NCBI GenBank assembly: GCA_958450365.1
Contig: CAUEEP010000089.1
Span: 434,001 to 498,000, forward strand
DNA from: Mesorhabditis belari
Lineage: Eukaryota > Nematoda > Chromadorea > Rhabditida > Rhabditidae
Length of the DNA stretch: 64,000 nt
Direction: 5' to 3'
The notes under the pieces were generated by a model. The model saw only the letters and a list, made by a program, of their open reading frames with translations, did not search any database and had not been told where the DNA came from. Of this stretch, positions 46,593-57,135 are shown piece by piece. The position numbers were made by a program, and so were the translations under genes. Within the stretch, counting starts at the first letter, position 1, and each line of letters opens with the position of its first letter.

Positions 46593-47096
46593 GAAAAGTA
46601 GTTAAACTTCATAAACAAAGTAATGTAATAAACAATGAGGCAGTTCAATAAGGCTTATTCCTCTCTTAGTGGATCTCTGCATTCATTCCCAACTTGTTAT
46701 TATTATTATTAATTGTTTGACTTCTTTTTTACAGATATTCGCTACACGGCAAATAATGCTTGAGAAAACAAGGCCTTGCATTGCTTGACCATAAAGGCGA
46801 ATTCCGGCATTGAAAAACTACAGCTTAATTTTGAAAAAACCATCATCGAGAAATCTGTGTAGTTCTGAAATAAAGAAGATCGCGCAAAGGTCAAAAGGTC
46901 TAAATTCCTTCAAACATTTTGGCTGTCATATATTTGTATTCGGCAGCAATAAAATATTCAGCTAATTGATTAAAAAGTTATGCTGGGAGACTGTTGATCG
47001 TTGTCGTACGTAAAAGCACCAAGGAACCACGAAGTTCAAGAAGTTTTTGATTTGCAACTATTCTCCGACCTGATTGCGATTGGGGTTTTTCTGCTT
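46593..47096. repeat. Mosaic segmental duplicate
   Basis: Bases 46593–46757 copy 49653–49817 (last intron of the RNase H gene plus about 17 nt of its last exon). Bases 46751–47096 copy 51899–52246 (DNA upstream of the F-box gene). Both matches are nearly identical and in direct orientation, and they join at an AAT-rich overlap. The donor pieces lie about 2 kb apart, so the block was assembled from two non-adjacent sources. Confidence 0.85.
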
Positions 47097-47138
47097 CAAC
47101 GTTCCACATGCATTGCGGATGTATATTTGCTTTTTCAG

Positions 47139-47454
47139 AGTTCTGCATCTGCTGCTGGTAATGCTGGTGATGGCAAAACTTTCACTTATCAAGAGGAGAT
47201 AGCGCATTTGGTGTCTTTGATCATCAAAACTTTCTACAGGTTCGTTTGAGTTTTCTTTTATGTCCACTAATTTTTCTTTTTTAGTAGCAAGGAGGCCTTC
47301 CTTCGTGAATTTTGCGATGATGTAAACAAAATATTGCCTGGAAAATTCGCGTTTCAGAAGGTTTGCAAGATTTCAGAACTCATTTTGAACTATTATATTT
47401 TAGAATCTTCTGAAAGCTTCGCAAAATCGTCTCTTCGAGCGATTGCTTGATGAG
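47139..47454 (+). CDS. Three spliced exons, unknown protein (possible 5' part of the RNase H gene)
   Basis: Exons 47139–47239, 47285–47360 and 47404–47454 join in phase to 76 codons: FTYQEEIAHLVSLIIKTFY, SSKEAFLREFCDDVNKILPG, KFAFQKNLLKASQNRL and FERLLDE. All have good donor and acceptor sites with 43–45 nt introns. The mainly helical product is not recognised. It may be the start of the next gene, but no joining exon between 47455 and 48198 is convincing; an ORF at 47954–48292 lies there in an uncertain role. Confidence 0.55.
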
Positions 47455-48198
47455 GTAAGTGAAATCAATTTTGGAATCTTTAGCTTCTGTTCTGTAAATA
47501 TTTAATTCAATCTCTCGGCCAAGTTTATCGACAGTTAGGCACACATTACGCTCCAATCCGGTCTTTCAGCTCGCTCTGAAAGGGGGGATTCCTTGACAAT
47601 GATCACGATAGGTCTTAGGAGTCGCTTCATCTGTATACCGATTTTTTGGCCTGTTTTCGACTTATCGTCTTCCAAATTACAAGAATCAGTTGGCTTATTT
47701 CAGGGTTTCCCGTATCTGTTATACTATTGTAGAGTTACTCTTGGTGCGGCTTTCAAAGTTTACGCAAAGCGCCATTTGAGGTTGTCGAGGGTTGCGCATT
47801 CAGGCATATCCAAACTTGTCTTTTAGTAGTCACAACAGAAGATATAAATAAGAAGTCAGAAATAATAAGAATCTAAATTTCTACAGCAAAGAAAAATACA
47901 TGACCTGAAAGGCCTACTCAAAATTTACGTTAGCCGAGAATTTACATGCAGAAGTGATTTACATGCAGAAGTCAGATGAATCAAAAGATCAATTCATTCA
48001 GATTATTTTTGCTTGTCGTATTCAATGGCTGGTTGTTTCAGCGCTTTCTGGAATTGGGTGTTTGGTATTCGTGCAGCTTCTACTCGACGTGGGTTTTTTT
48101 TGTTTACCAAATTTCTCTTTTTTTCTATTTTCAGGACTGTCCGCTGGAGCTGATGAAGTTGTGAGTTTCTTTTTGAAGTATGCAAATTTTTTGAATAG

Positions 48199-49923
48199 GA
48201 TCTCAAGGCGAAGGACTTCTCTTATGAAGCAACGAAATATGGTAGGTTTGATACTCTTTCTTTCTTTAGTAAGACAAACGCATCCGATCTAGCACATTCT
48301 CTTTTTCATGAATACTAGACATATGCAAATTCCGTCCCGAACCTAATTCCACCTTCGTTTTCTTGGTTGCTTCTTGATCGATTGATCAAAAATTTTGTTT
48401 ACAAGTAGTTAATGCCAGGCTCTACCTTTAGACAAGATTCCAGATCAATCGGTCAAAGAACGGCCAAGAAAACGAAAGTGAATTTAGGTTCCGGTCGGAA
48501 TCTGTACATGTCTGATGAATACTACACTGTTTTCGTTTAGGATTCGATCAAGCACATGGAAACGATGGAGATGACACTGCTTTCAATGAGACGTTCCCCG
48601 AAAATACGATTGTGGTATGTTATGTATTTTGGTCTACGTAAAGCTAGAGTTCTCTGAAGTTTGGGTTTCCTGTTATCGGAAAGGCGTTGCACACGCACAG
48701 ACAATTGCCTTTTATACATATAGTTGACTTTAGTGCTATACGGACGGAAGTTTTCAAGCTGGGGTTCCTCGGGAAGCCGTCGACTCTTCAGCTTATGCCG
48801 GGTTTTTTGGGGAAGACCACATACTCAACTTGTGAGTTTCTTATTAGTTGTCTTGATCACTCTCTTTTAGTGCTGTTCGTCTCGAAGGTTCAGAAAAAAC
48901 AACACTATCCAACAAAAAAAGGATTCCCGAAGATGACTGTGCGACTTACATCGAGATTGTGGCTGTAAAAACTGCGCTCGAAAAGTTGGCAGCACTGCCT
49001 GGCAGCACGTAAGGACCATTTGATCTGAACCTAAATAAGTTGTAGATTTGGCAACTACTAAAATATAAGCTTTAAAATAGGATCGCAGAGCTATCTAGCC
49101 TTGTCTGAATAAATTAAGCTTGTTGTATTTTTTAACATTTTCTAGCGATATGGATGTTATCGTCCGTACTGACAGCATGAACACGATCCAGGGACTAAAG
49201 AAACGTAACAAGCTCAAAATAGAAGATCTTCGTAAAGGGTTTGGAATACTTAAAATCTTCAAATTTGGTCTTTTTTTCAGAATCGATTCAATCAAGAAGG
49301 TGGTATCAAATTACCCGAGAGGAGTCCGCTTTCAACATGTATACAGCCACAATGGCGACGCGGGAAACGAGATGGTTAGGGTTTAATGTGGAGCCAGATC
49401 ATGTGTCTTTTTAGGCTGATGCCATGGCTTCTCGGGCAAGGAAAGGTTGCACGTCGGAAAAGGATTACCAGTTGGAGGAGAAATTGGTTAAACGCGAGAA
49501 AAAGTGAGACTTGATTTCTTAATTTAAACTTTCTTCGAAAGTGCAGGAAAGGAATCCGATTGTTGAGAGACAAAAAAAACTAGAGAAAGGGAAAAGTTAG
49601 GGAAAACGCCGTTTGACTTGTGCTAAATTAGTAATAAAATAACGGTTAAACTAAACTTAAAGTAGTTAAACTTCATAAAGAAAGTAATGTAATAAACAAT
49701 GAGGCAACAATAAGGCTTATTCCTCTCTTAGTGGATTTCTGCATTCATTCCCAACTTGTTATTATTATTATTATTAATTGTTTGACTTCTTTTTTACAGA
49801 TATTTGGCACACGGCAAAGAGAAATCCCAATACAAGAAGGCTTTCGACCGCGATGGAAAGCCAACTTCAAAACGATATGTATTCATCAAGCAAAATGGCG
49901 AAGCCGAAAAAAGCGATGAATAG
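48199..49923 (+). CDS. RNASEH1: Ribonuclease H1-like protein
   Basis: Exons 48199–48241, 48541–48614, 48734–48831, 48871–49008, 49146–49238, 49281–49374, 49415–49503 and 49800–49923 join in phase and end at TAG, giving 250 codons. RNase H cuts RNA in RNA–DNA hybrids. The four acidic catalytic positions are all present: CYTDGS (Asp), YIEIVAVKTAL (Glu), VIVRTDSMNTI (Asp), and GNEMADAMASRA (Asp), preceded by the HVYSHNGD His loop. The C-terminal tail, rich in Lys/Glu and ending in NGEAEKSDE, is an extension beyond the catalytic core. An N-terminal hybrid-binding domain was not seen; the exon at 48199 is internal, so the true start is upstream. AATAAA lies at 49988–49993, about 65 nt after the stop. 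Its last intron is the source of a duplicate at 46593. Confidence 0.87.
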
Positions 49924-50158
49924 CCAAAAAAGATCGCTGCAAAATAAACTGTGATTTTTTTGATGCAGACCTGTTCATGATAATTCGAATAAATTTTGTA
50001 TTAGGTCGTTTAAAAAATTATCCAATTCAGTATCAAAATTTTTATTTACTGAAATGCCTGATCAAAGCTCACACAATCACAACAATGGTACAGATTCATA
50101 AGATTTTAGAGTAGCTACATTCAAATTCGAGCTTCCATCGAGTTTAAAAAATTGTTTC
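49924..50158. other. Intergenic gap between convergent genes
   Basis: The RNase H gene (+) and the F-box gene (−) converge here. It holds the RNase H poly(A) signal and probably the 3' end of the F-box transcript. Confidence 0.6.
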
Positions 50159-51777
50159 TCAGCTCAGCAGCTCTTTAATGGGCCAAGTTTCCAAAATTTC
50201 TTCATCACGAAACTTGCGAAACCGCGTGTTGGGCAATGAAGAAACTGCTTTACGCAACCGTAATCGAGAGAGCTCCTGCTCGTAATCACAACCGTCTATG
50301 GGGGCCCACGAATAACCGAGGTAGTCGTTGTCGTAGTCCTCCAGCATCTCAAAACTGAAAGAAGATTAGTTAATCGCTTTTTAGAGAAGGTTCTCGTATC
50401 ACATTGAACGACAAGAATACTGCTTTCCAACTCAATCCAAAAGAACTTACCAAAATTCCATAGCCTCCTCTTGTTCGATCCATAGGTGGAGCTTCTTTCC
50501 GAGAGAATTCCTAACAACTATAAAATTGTTTAAAAAATCGAAACAATCGCTGTCGACCTTCGTTTCAAACTTGACATTCCAAGACAACTGGGCAAAGAAC
50601 TAAACAAGAACATCTCAAAAATTAGCTCTTTCACTCACCTCTCTGATGTTCAGGTCAGATCGAACCCGCAGTCGTATCTTTGTCACTTCTCGGATTCCAG
50701 CTCCCCATTCGTTAAGAAATGAGGCGATTCCGGCAAATGTACAAGCAGTCAAATAGCTCAGCATGAAATTCGGAGAGGCAAAATTCAACAGCACCTAAAA
50801 GCAAAGCAACAATTTGATTTAATCGTTGATTACCAATCTCCACTGTTAATAAAAGATGAATTTCAGTTGCTTAGTAGGGATATTTAATTTCACTAACCTG
50901 GTCATCAAAAGACAAATTTCTCGCACTAATCGCCAGCCCCCGACGATCTCGAATGCATTTGTCTTGCCAGAACGACGACGTCAACAGGGTAGTTTCACCA
51001 AGAATCTGAACCGGTTAGTTGAGAAATAAAAACAAGATAGTAAACCGCCAATTCGAAGTTCTCTGGTTCAAGCTGAAGTAGCATAAGTCGTAGCTCCTTC
51101 CAATCGAACTTTTGTCCCTCTGTGGCCACCAAAAGATTTTGGCATTTCACTTTGCATTCCTCCAACTTCTTCAGCAATTGATGAAACGTGGCGACGTCGA
51201 AATACTCAAGCTTCTAAAAGTTTTCATTACATTTGTTTGTACTCCACTACACTCTGAGCGCAAAATTTTGAAAGCCGTACCAAATGGAGAGTTTTAATGG
51301 ACATTCCTGGAAACATGTGATTGAATCTTTCGAGTGCCTGCCTCAATGGAGCAGCTCCATACTTCATACGGCTCCAATCTTTTTCAATCGCGATGAAGAT
51401 AGTTGGTTCAACCTAGAAGACTAGTTAAAAAAGCATTTTCATTTGAAACTACCTCGTTATGATTATTAGTAAGAGGTTCAGGGTTGACCTTCTTCTGGTC
51501 AATCGTCAGAGAATAAACTTGTACGGTGGGCAGCGATTTCCGATTCACATCAATACGTTGTTGAAAGAGACGCGAAATTCCCCGACATCTAAGCATCATC
51601 ATTGATACTTTATAAAACAAAAAGCTACTTTTCAATTTGTAATCCTGACAAGTAATTTAGTACCCGAAGAAAGGGAACATCCGGGAGAACAGCAACGTCG
51701 AGGCGAGTTTCCTAAGATATACAAGTTGTGATAAAAAATTTACACCTCACCGAACTACGAATTTCTTGGGCTTCCAT
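50159..51777 (-). CDS. F-box protein, nine exons
   Basis: Exons on − are 51777–51751, 51711–51629, 51588–51453, 51412–51281, 51213–51046, 51005–50898, 50794–50639, 50599–50451 and 50354–50159; they join in phase to 384 residues starting MEAQEIRSS. Near the N-terminus LPDVPFLRVLNYLSGLQIEKC followed by CRGISRLF is an F-box, the SKP1-binding motif of SCF ubiquitin ligase substrate receptors, in the style common in nematodes. The rest (LERFNHMFPGMSIKTLHL, WKELRLMLLQLEPENFEL, SPNFMLSYLTACTFAG, KLHLWIEQEEAMEFW) is probably the substrate-binding region; I cannot assign it to a named F-box-associated domain. All introns are 34–167 nt. Confidence 0.8.
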
Positions 51778-51898
51778 ACGACCAATCCACCAATCACAAC
51801 CAACGCTTGTAGAAAGTTGATTATCTGAAAAAGAATAGCAAAAAGGGTCAACACATCTCCCTTGATTAAAACAATAAAAGTATTAAGAAACAGAAAAC

Positions 51899-52246
51899 TA
51901 ATGCTTGAGAAAACAAGGCCTTGCATTGCTTGACCATAAAGGCGAATTCCGGCATTGAAAAACTACAGCTTAATTTTGAAAAAAAACCATCATCGAGAAA
52001 TCTGTGTAGTTCTGAAATAAAGAAGATCGCGCAAAGGTCAAAAGGTCTAAATTCCTTCAAACATTTTGGCTCTCATATATTTGTATTCGACAGCAATAAA
52101 ATATTCAGCTAATTGATTAAAAAGTTATGCTGGGAGACTGTTGATCGTTGTCGTACGTAAAAGCACCAAGGAACCACGAAGTTGAAGAAATTTTTGATTT
52201 TCAACTATTCTCCGACCTGATTGCGATTGGGGTTTTTCTGTTTCAC
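51899..52246. repeat. Source segment upstream of the F-box gene, duplicated at 46751–47096
   Basis: Near-identical to 46751–47096, with a few substitutions and a 3-nt A-run difference. It begins about 120 nt upstream of the F-box start codon, so it may contain that gene's promoter. The small ORFs in it are similar in both copies only because the copies are recent. Confidence 0.8.
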
Positions 52247-53052
52247 TGATTGCAAATAGGCAGCTTATGAAAATTTTTTTGATGTTTAAGCAAAAGCAAG
52301 TCACACAATTTATTGCATTGAATACATATAGAATAAGTGAAGATCGGAAATGAGAAAAGGGAAAGCAAAAGATATAGTCGCTTCATTGAATGATGTCAAA
52401 GAAAAAAAAAAGACTATAAAAAAATTGCAAAAGGTTTTTGAAAGACAAAATGAGGTAAAAGTTACATGCAGTAAAAATATTGCGGATGAAAGACTACATT
52501 TTGTACAGGGGGTTCAATAATTACGTGTAGCACTCAGATATGCGAACATCTTGGCACGCGTTTCCTCGGACACGCAAATTTTTGTGAAGCTGGCCTTCAC
52601 GTGAAGGCTTGGTTCCAATCATCCTTCTTCGTCAGTCCTTCTTAAAACAGTCCCCTGGAAAATCTTGTCAAAGCCTCGATATATGGTTTGTCTCGATAAG
52701 GGAGGTGCGTTAACGAGACAAGTTATATACCCGACTTTGGTAAGATTTTTCAAGGGACTATTTTAAGTTGTTGATGAGTATTTGGTATCAAATGAAAGCC
52801 TGAAACACCAGCTTTCCAATAAAGCAAAATTCAGGCATTTTCGAAATCTTTATGAAAATCTATGAGGTTGTCTCGTTAAGTCTCGTTAACTCTCGTTATC
52901 TCGTTAGTCATGTCTAATGGATACTGATGCAGCGAATAGTTGATCTTTGATAGAACTTCAATTTCAACTTTGTTTTTCAAGATTTTTCAAGAACAAGATT
53001 GGAAATGACAACGTTTAGCGGATAGCTCTTCATTTTGCTTAGCAGAAACATC
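52247..53052. other. No gene recognised; short CTCGTTA-rich patch
   Basis: Around 52680–52910 the string CTCGTTA/GTCTCG recurs several times in both orientations, like a small degenerate repeat. No coding motif is seen. Confidence 0.4.
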
Positions 53053-53351
53053 TCACTCTTTGATGACTTTGTGCTCACGGATCATCGCCAATTGAACATG
53101 ATGTGTTTGATGGAAAGTTTGCTCGTGATTCAACCCGTCAAACATTCGCTCACCCTCTTGTCCTCCGATTTGGGAATTGATCTGAAAGTTTGAAATTTCA
53201 AATATAGTTTCAAATAAATATTAGTTTACAAATAGGTTTTATTACGCTCCGTACTCACCCCTCCGCACACCAAAAATCCGACAATTTGATCCATTTTACT
53301 GTTGATAGTATAGATATGTTGGCCTCCGTAGCGCTGAAGTGAGTTTATGTC
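53053..53351 (-). CDS. Two terminal exons of an unrecognised gene
   Basis: Exon 53351–53259 reads DINSLQRYGGQHIYTINSKM, DQIVGFLVCGG. After a 77-nt intron, exon 53181–53053 reads INSQIGGQEGERMFDGLNHE, QTFHQTHHVQLAMIREHKVI, KE and a TGA stop. Phase 0 on both sides, GTGAGT donor and TTTCAG acceptor support a real gene end. Upstream exons (possibly near 53400–53520) are not certain. I do not recognise the protein; a small conserved eukaryotic protein is possible. Confidence 0.6.
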
Positions 53352-54372
53352 CTGAATTTCAATTTTAACACGATGAATGATCTGAACGAACATTCAGGTA
53401 TGAGCTTGTGTGAGGGCAATTTCCCGAATACAATCCATTTAACTGATTGCAAAGAGGCAATCCACCCAGGGCACATGCGGGCAACTGGAGACCGGTCATC
53501 TGGAATTTTCCATTAGATTTACATTTGAAAATATTTCGTTGTCTTTAAGGACTCTATTGAGCAACTAATCAGTTTTCTAAACCATGGCACTTTCAAAAGC
53601 TACCGTAACCTTGTCTCTAGCCTTTTTTACTGGCCTAATTCTATGCAGGATACGAAAAAGGCAAAAAGGGTTGGAAATAAATTAGTTGCTAGACGCTATA
53701 AGATGCTATAAGATTCATATTCCATAGACACAACTATGGAAATTCACGCATCATTTTATTTTACAGTTTTTTTTTTCGGCGATGAGTGGATGAAATTAAA
53801 TTTGGTTGCTTTTCATAGTTGTGTCTCTGGAATCTGCATGCTGTCTATGGAAATGGAAATGTCTATGGAATCTGCATGTCTATGGAATCAGAAGAATAAG
53901 GGAGAAAGATTGCGAAAGAAAGATTCCGATCCCTATCACTTCACTCCAAGAAGCCTGATATGGATAGCCTAGTATTCCTCTTTGCCTTTGAGAACGCTCG
54001 CATATCATTGTACACATTCACCGAACCAGATTTCCCCTTCACATTTGGATAATCAATGTGAAGGAGAACATAAATGAAGCGCTCAAAATGAAATCTAAAT
54101 GTGCTTTTTCTCGTGCATTACCCAATCTTTATACGTTTTGCTAGAATTTATCCTTTTGTAAGTTTCATCGCGACAAAAAACAATACAAACACAGAAATTA
54201 TGGATAGGTATATCACAGTACTTCAAAAAACACATTAACTTGAGATATTTGCGAAAAACTATCAGAAAACACACGTAAGCTTAGCCAATGCACATAAAGT
54301 AACCAATGATTAAGATAGTTTTTAAAAACAAGATTCAAACCGCTAATCTCATCGAAGAATGCCGCAATTCTG
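53352..54372. other. No gene recognised
   Basis: Contains a local repeat of CTATGGAA(A/T) units near 53700–53890. The 65-codon minus ORF at 54213–54410 is a shadow that overlaps the last SLY1 exon. Confidence 0.45.
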
Positions 54373-54745
54373 TTAAAGTTGTCCACCAAGCCGTGAAAGC
54401 TAAAAAACAAAGTTGAATATGATTGAAGCCGAAATTATACCTGTTCGATAAACTGCGATGGGCTAACAAGTTCAGTGCAACCATAAGTCACACGTTGAAC
54501 TCCTTTATCGCGTCCCCATTCAACAAGTTTTTCATACTCCACGTAATTTCCGCCCCCGACCACGAAAAGAATGACATCCGCCGGAAGATGAGGTCGCAAT
54601 TTCATCGATCTGAAATAAAAAATAAAAGTTCCACTGTTAATAAACGCACTCTTTGCTTGGCTGATGCATCATTCTCGGATCGAAATAGCGTAAATTATCT
54701 TCGGCTTGTGTTTGACTGCTTGCCATCGAACTCATTCCTACTATT
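54373..54745 (-). pseudogene. SCFD1: SLY1/SCFD1 C-terminal fragment
   Basis: On − the exons read AEDNLRYFDPRMMHQPSK (to 54650), SMKLRPHLPADVILFVVGG, GNYVEYEKLVEWGRDKGVQR, VTYGCTELVSPSQFIEQ (54609–54441), and LSRLGGQL then a TAA stop (54399–54373). These match the C-terminus of SLY1 (…YRYFDPKML… FVVGGGNYIEY… LxQLGQK). It lies about 8 kb upstream, in the direction of transcription, of the fragment holding the earlier part of the protein, so the two cannot form one collinear gene. Upstream it runs into an exon candidate around 54830 (LTNKFFKASKRAP) that I cannot place. Confidence 0.8.
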
Positions 54746-55124
54746 ACCGAGATGAGTTTGAATGGCAGCCACTTCTAGATAGCATAGGTCGTGGGCCTCT
54801 CCAACTTTGTAAATTTTAGCCGGGTGCCCGTTTGCTGGCCTTGAAAAATTTGTTGGTAAGGCTGGCTCTGTTAAACTTGAATCAAAAACCAAAACATTGT
54901 CTTCTTGGTTGAGAGCTTCCTGAAAGTTTATTTACTTCTTGGCTAAAAAACTCGTAATCACAAATTTGGATATTTGCCCAAAAGTTGAAAGAAACTTATT
55001 TTTGAACAAGAGTTGGTGCAGACAAATAAGACATAAGACATACGAAAACTAAGTTTCAAATATCTCCACTACTTGCTAAACTTTTTAATCTTTGACTTCT
55101 AAACACTTCTAAAACAGAATGACA

Positions 55125-55440
55125 GAGTCTTGAGCAAAAGAAAGTGGCCGAATTCGGCTTTCTATTCACTGACCAAGAGCAGAAGCTAGACTTAATAGTT
55201 GAAGATAAAGAAGTTACTAAAAGAGAAAGAGAAAGAAGAAATCCTTCTTGCTTTGTATCCTAACCGTAGCCTTCCTGACTTCACCATTTCAGGAGTTTTT
55301 ATTTTACTAGTCCAATTTTTGAACTCTATCTGTCTTTATGCCACTTGTTATTTTTTCTTTTTCTTCGAATGAATAAAGTATTTATTCTAATAGAGCATTG
55401 AAATATCTACAAAAACGTTCATAAAACGTACTTTATCTTC
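55125..55440 (+). pseudogene. 3' end stub plus 3' flank of a family copy
   Basis: Starts within the last few codons of a family gene (VAEFGFLFTDQEQKLDLIV style end), followed by the family 3' flank (AGTTACTAAAAGAGAAAGAG… TTTTTGAACTCTATCTGTC). Only the very end of the coding region is left. Next to it a second fragment begins. Confidence 0.65.
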
Positions 55441-55885
55441 AAGTTACAAGTTGGGAAGTTACGTGAATTGTGTAAGATCTGCTAGAAATCTGACTTTTCG
55501 CCTCATGGAAGACTCATTTCTATTTCTTTATTGTCAAAATCTCTTAGATATTCCATTTTTGATTCTCTTGGATCATCCAAATAATTATGAAAATGGGGAA
55601 AGTATTCCTGGATTTGATTTCAAGAGCAAACTTCATCATATCGATGTTGGAGTATTAAGAAAATACTTTCAAGAGTCAAAGCTCAATGAGAGAATTTATG
55701 CTTGGAGCAGGGGTGGGGAATGGACACCCTACCCCTGCTTGATTGATTATCAAGGGAATCCAAAAACAGAATGGCTTCGGTTTGAGAGAGTGCCGTATTC
55801 GGCTTCCTATAGCCAATTCACGAACCCACAGTCGTTGAAGATAAAGAAGTTACCTAGGAGAAAGACAAAGGAAAAAAAATGCTGA
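55441..55885 (+). pseudogene. C-terminal-domain fragment of the kinase family
   Basis: Starts inside the C-terminal domain at YVNCVRSARNLTFRLME and continues FLYCQNLLDIPFLILLDHPN, then RKYFQESKLNERIYAW and LIDYQGNPKTEWLRFERVPY to the usual end. It lacks everything upstream. The 145 codons are open, but the sequence has no start signal and begins directly after another copy's 3' flank, the same tandem arrangement as at 5670. Confidence 0.82.
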
Positions 55886-55899
55886 TTGCTCTGTATCCT

Positions 55900-56370
55900 A
55901 ACCGTAGTCTTCCCGACTTCACAATTTCTCGATTTTGTATTTTACTTCTGAAATTTTTGAACTTTATGTGTCTTTATGCTTGTTGTTTTCTTTCCTTTTT
56001 TTCCAGATCAATAAAGTGCTTATCTAAACCAGAACGTTCTTTATTCTTGAAATGTTCACAAAACCTAGCATAAAACGTACTTTCGGACCACTCTCAGTAA
56101 GGAATGCAATTTTCAGATCAACACACACAAATAAGAGAAATCAGATTTTCACCAAAAGGGGAATTGGAATGGAACTTTTATAATCTTCACAAACACTTTC
56201 AAACTTATTCTAAAGAATTAAACATGACTATGTTTAATGTGTCCAAACCTACTCACTACTTAGTGTTAGTTTTTCCACTATTTCCTCTGACTTTTGAACG
56301 GATTTCTGTTTCTTTTTTGATTTGTAGATATTCATTTACATCCATAGTCAAATAAATTTATTCGATATGG
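55900..56370 (+). repeat. Shared 3' flank of the kinase family, copy 3
   Basis: Matches 5985–6440 and 63545–64000 through the ACACACAAATAAGAG, TTTTCACCAAAAGG, TTAAACATGACTATG and GGATTTCTGTTTC blocks. An AATAAA-like signal occurs near 56008. Confidence 0.75.
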
Positions 56371-56525
56371 TTGGATCTGAAGAAAGGAAATATATCATGA
56401 AGATAGAATATCGGAATTTGGAATAACGGCTCTAGAATAAAGGGAGATAAACTCGGAACACCAAATCCTGTTGAAAGAGACAATTTCTACAAAGAAGCAC
56501 CAAGTATTGTTTCAAGATTCAAAGA
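56365..56525 (+). pseudogene. Scrap of the last exon of the kinase family
   Basis: Reads VGSEERKY, then, with frame breaks, ERDNFYKEAPSIVSRFKEG, which aligns with EERKYEKRF … EREKFFKEAPNIVSRLKEE. About 160 nt remain, with deletions. It is cut on the right by a mariner element. Confidence 0.75.
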
Positions 56526-56529
56526 AGGA

Positions 56530-57135
56530 CATGTGCAAACTGGTTTGTTAAATTCCGTTCTGGGGTTGAATCTTCAAAGTCGAACGGAGGGTCATCCAGG
56601 CCTTCTTTTCGCGAAATAGCAGAAGAGCTATCAGTTGATCATACGATAATACTCGAACATTGCATACAGTTGGGTTTAAACCGTATTAGAGACTTGGATT
56701 CCACATGATTTAACGAAACCCAAAATGGCAATGTGTCAGAAATCAGTGCTGCTCATCTTTCTTGCTACGGGTGCAAGTCTTTTTTTACCCCGTATTGTGA
56801 CGAAGGATGAAAATGGATTCTAACCGTCAACTTTCAAAGAAGGCGCCAATGGGTTACTGAGGGGAAAAAGCCCGAACCCGACGTCAAGCCAAATGTGCAT
56901 GAGAAGAAGTTTATGCTCTCGGTGTTCTGGGATTTGGAAGAAAATACTCGCTTCAACTCTCTGATATTCATTGTGGTGTTGGTCAGTCCAGTGGGTGCCA
57001 CCTACTCGCTCGAAGCAAGGAAGTCCCGATTGGGGGATGTGAGGAAAGCGCTGGAAAATGTGCGTTTTTTGGATCACTTGCCTACATCTAAAGAATCTCT
57101 ACTTTTCTTTTCTTTTCCAATTTAGAATAGCTTTC
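56530..57135 (+). mobile_element. mariner transposase pseudogene
   Basis: In shifting frames on + the sequence follows the mariner order: WFVKFRSGVESSKS, PSFREIAEELSVDHTIILEH, LGLNRI, WIPHDLTKP, PRIVTKDENGF (compare IVTGDEKW), MGY-GKKPEPDVKPN, KKFMLSVFWDLE. At least two frameshifts and several stops break it, and the DDD catalytic core is incomplete. It is inserted against a kinase-family scrap. A partial copy of its 3' side is at 32665–32800. Confidence 0.82.

Noticed and set aside
54695..54892. A 65-codon minus-strand ORF upstream of the SLY1 end
   Set aside because: It is in a different frame from the SLY1 exon that overlaps it (DNLRYFDPRMM), and its peptide matches nothing known.
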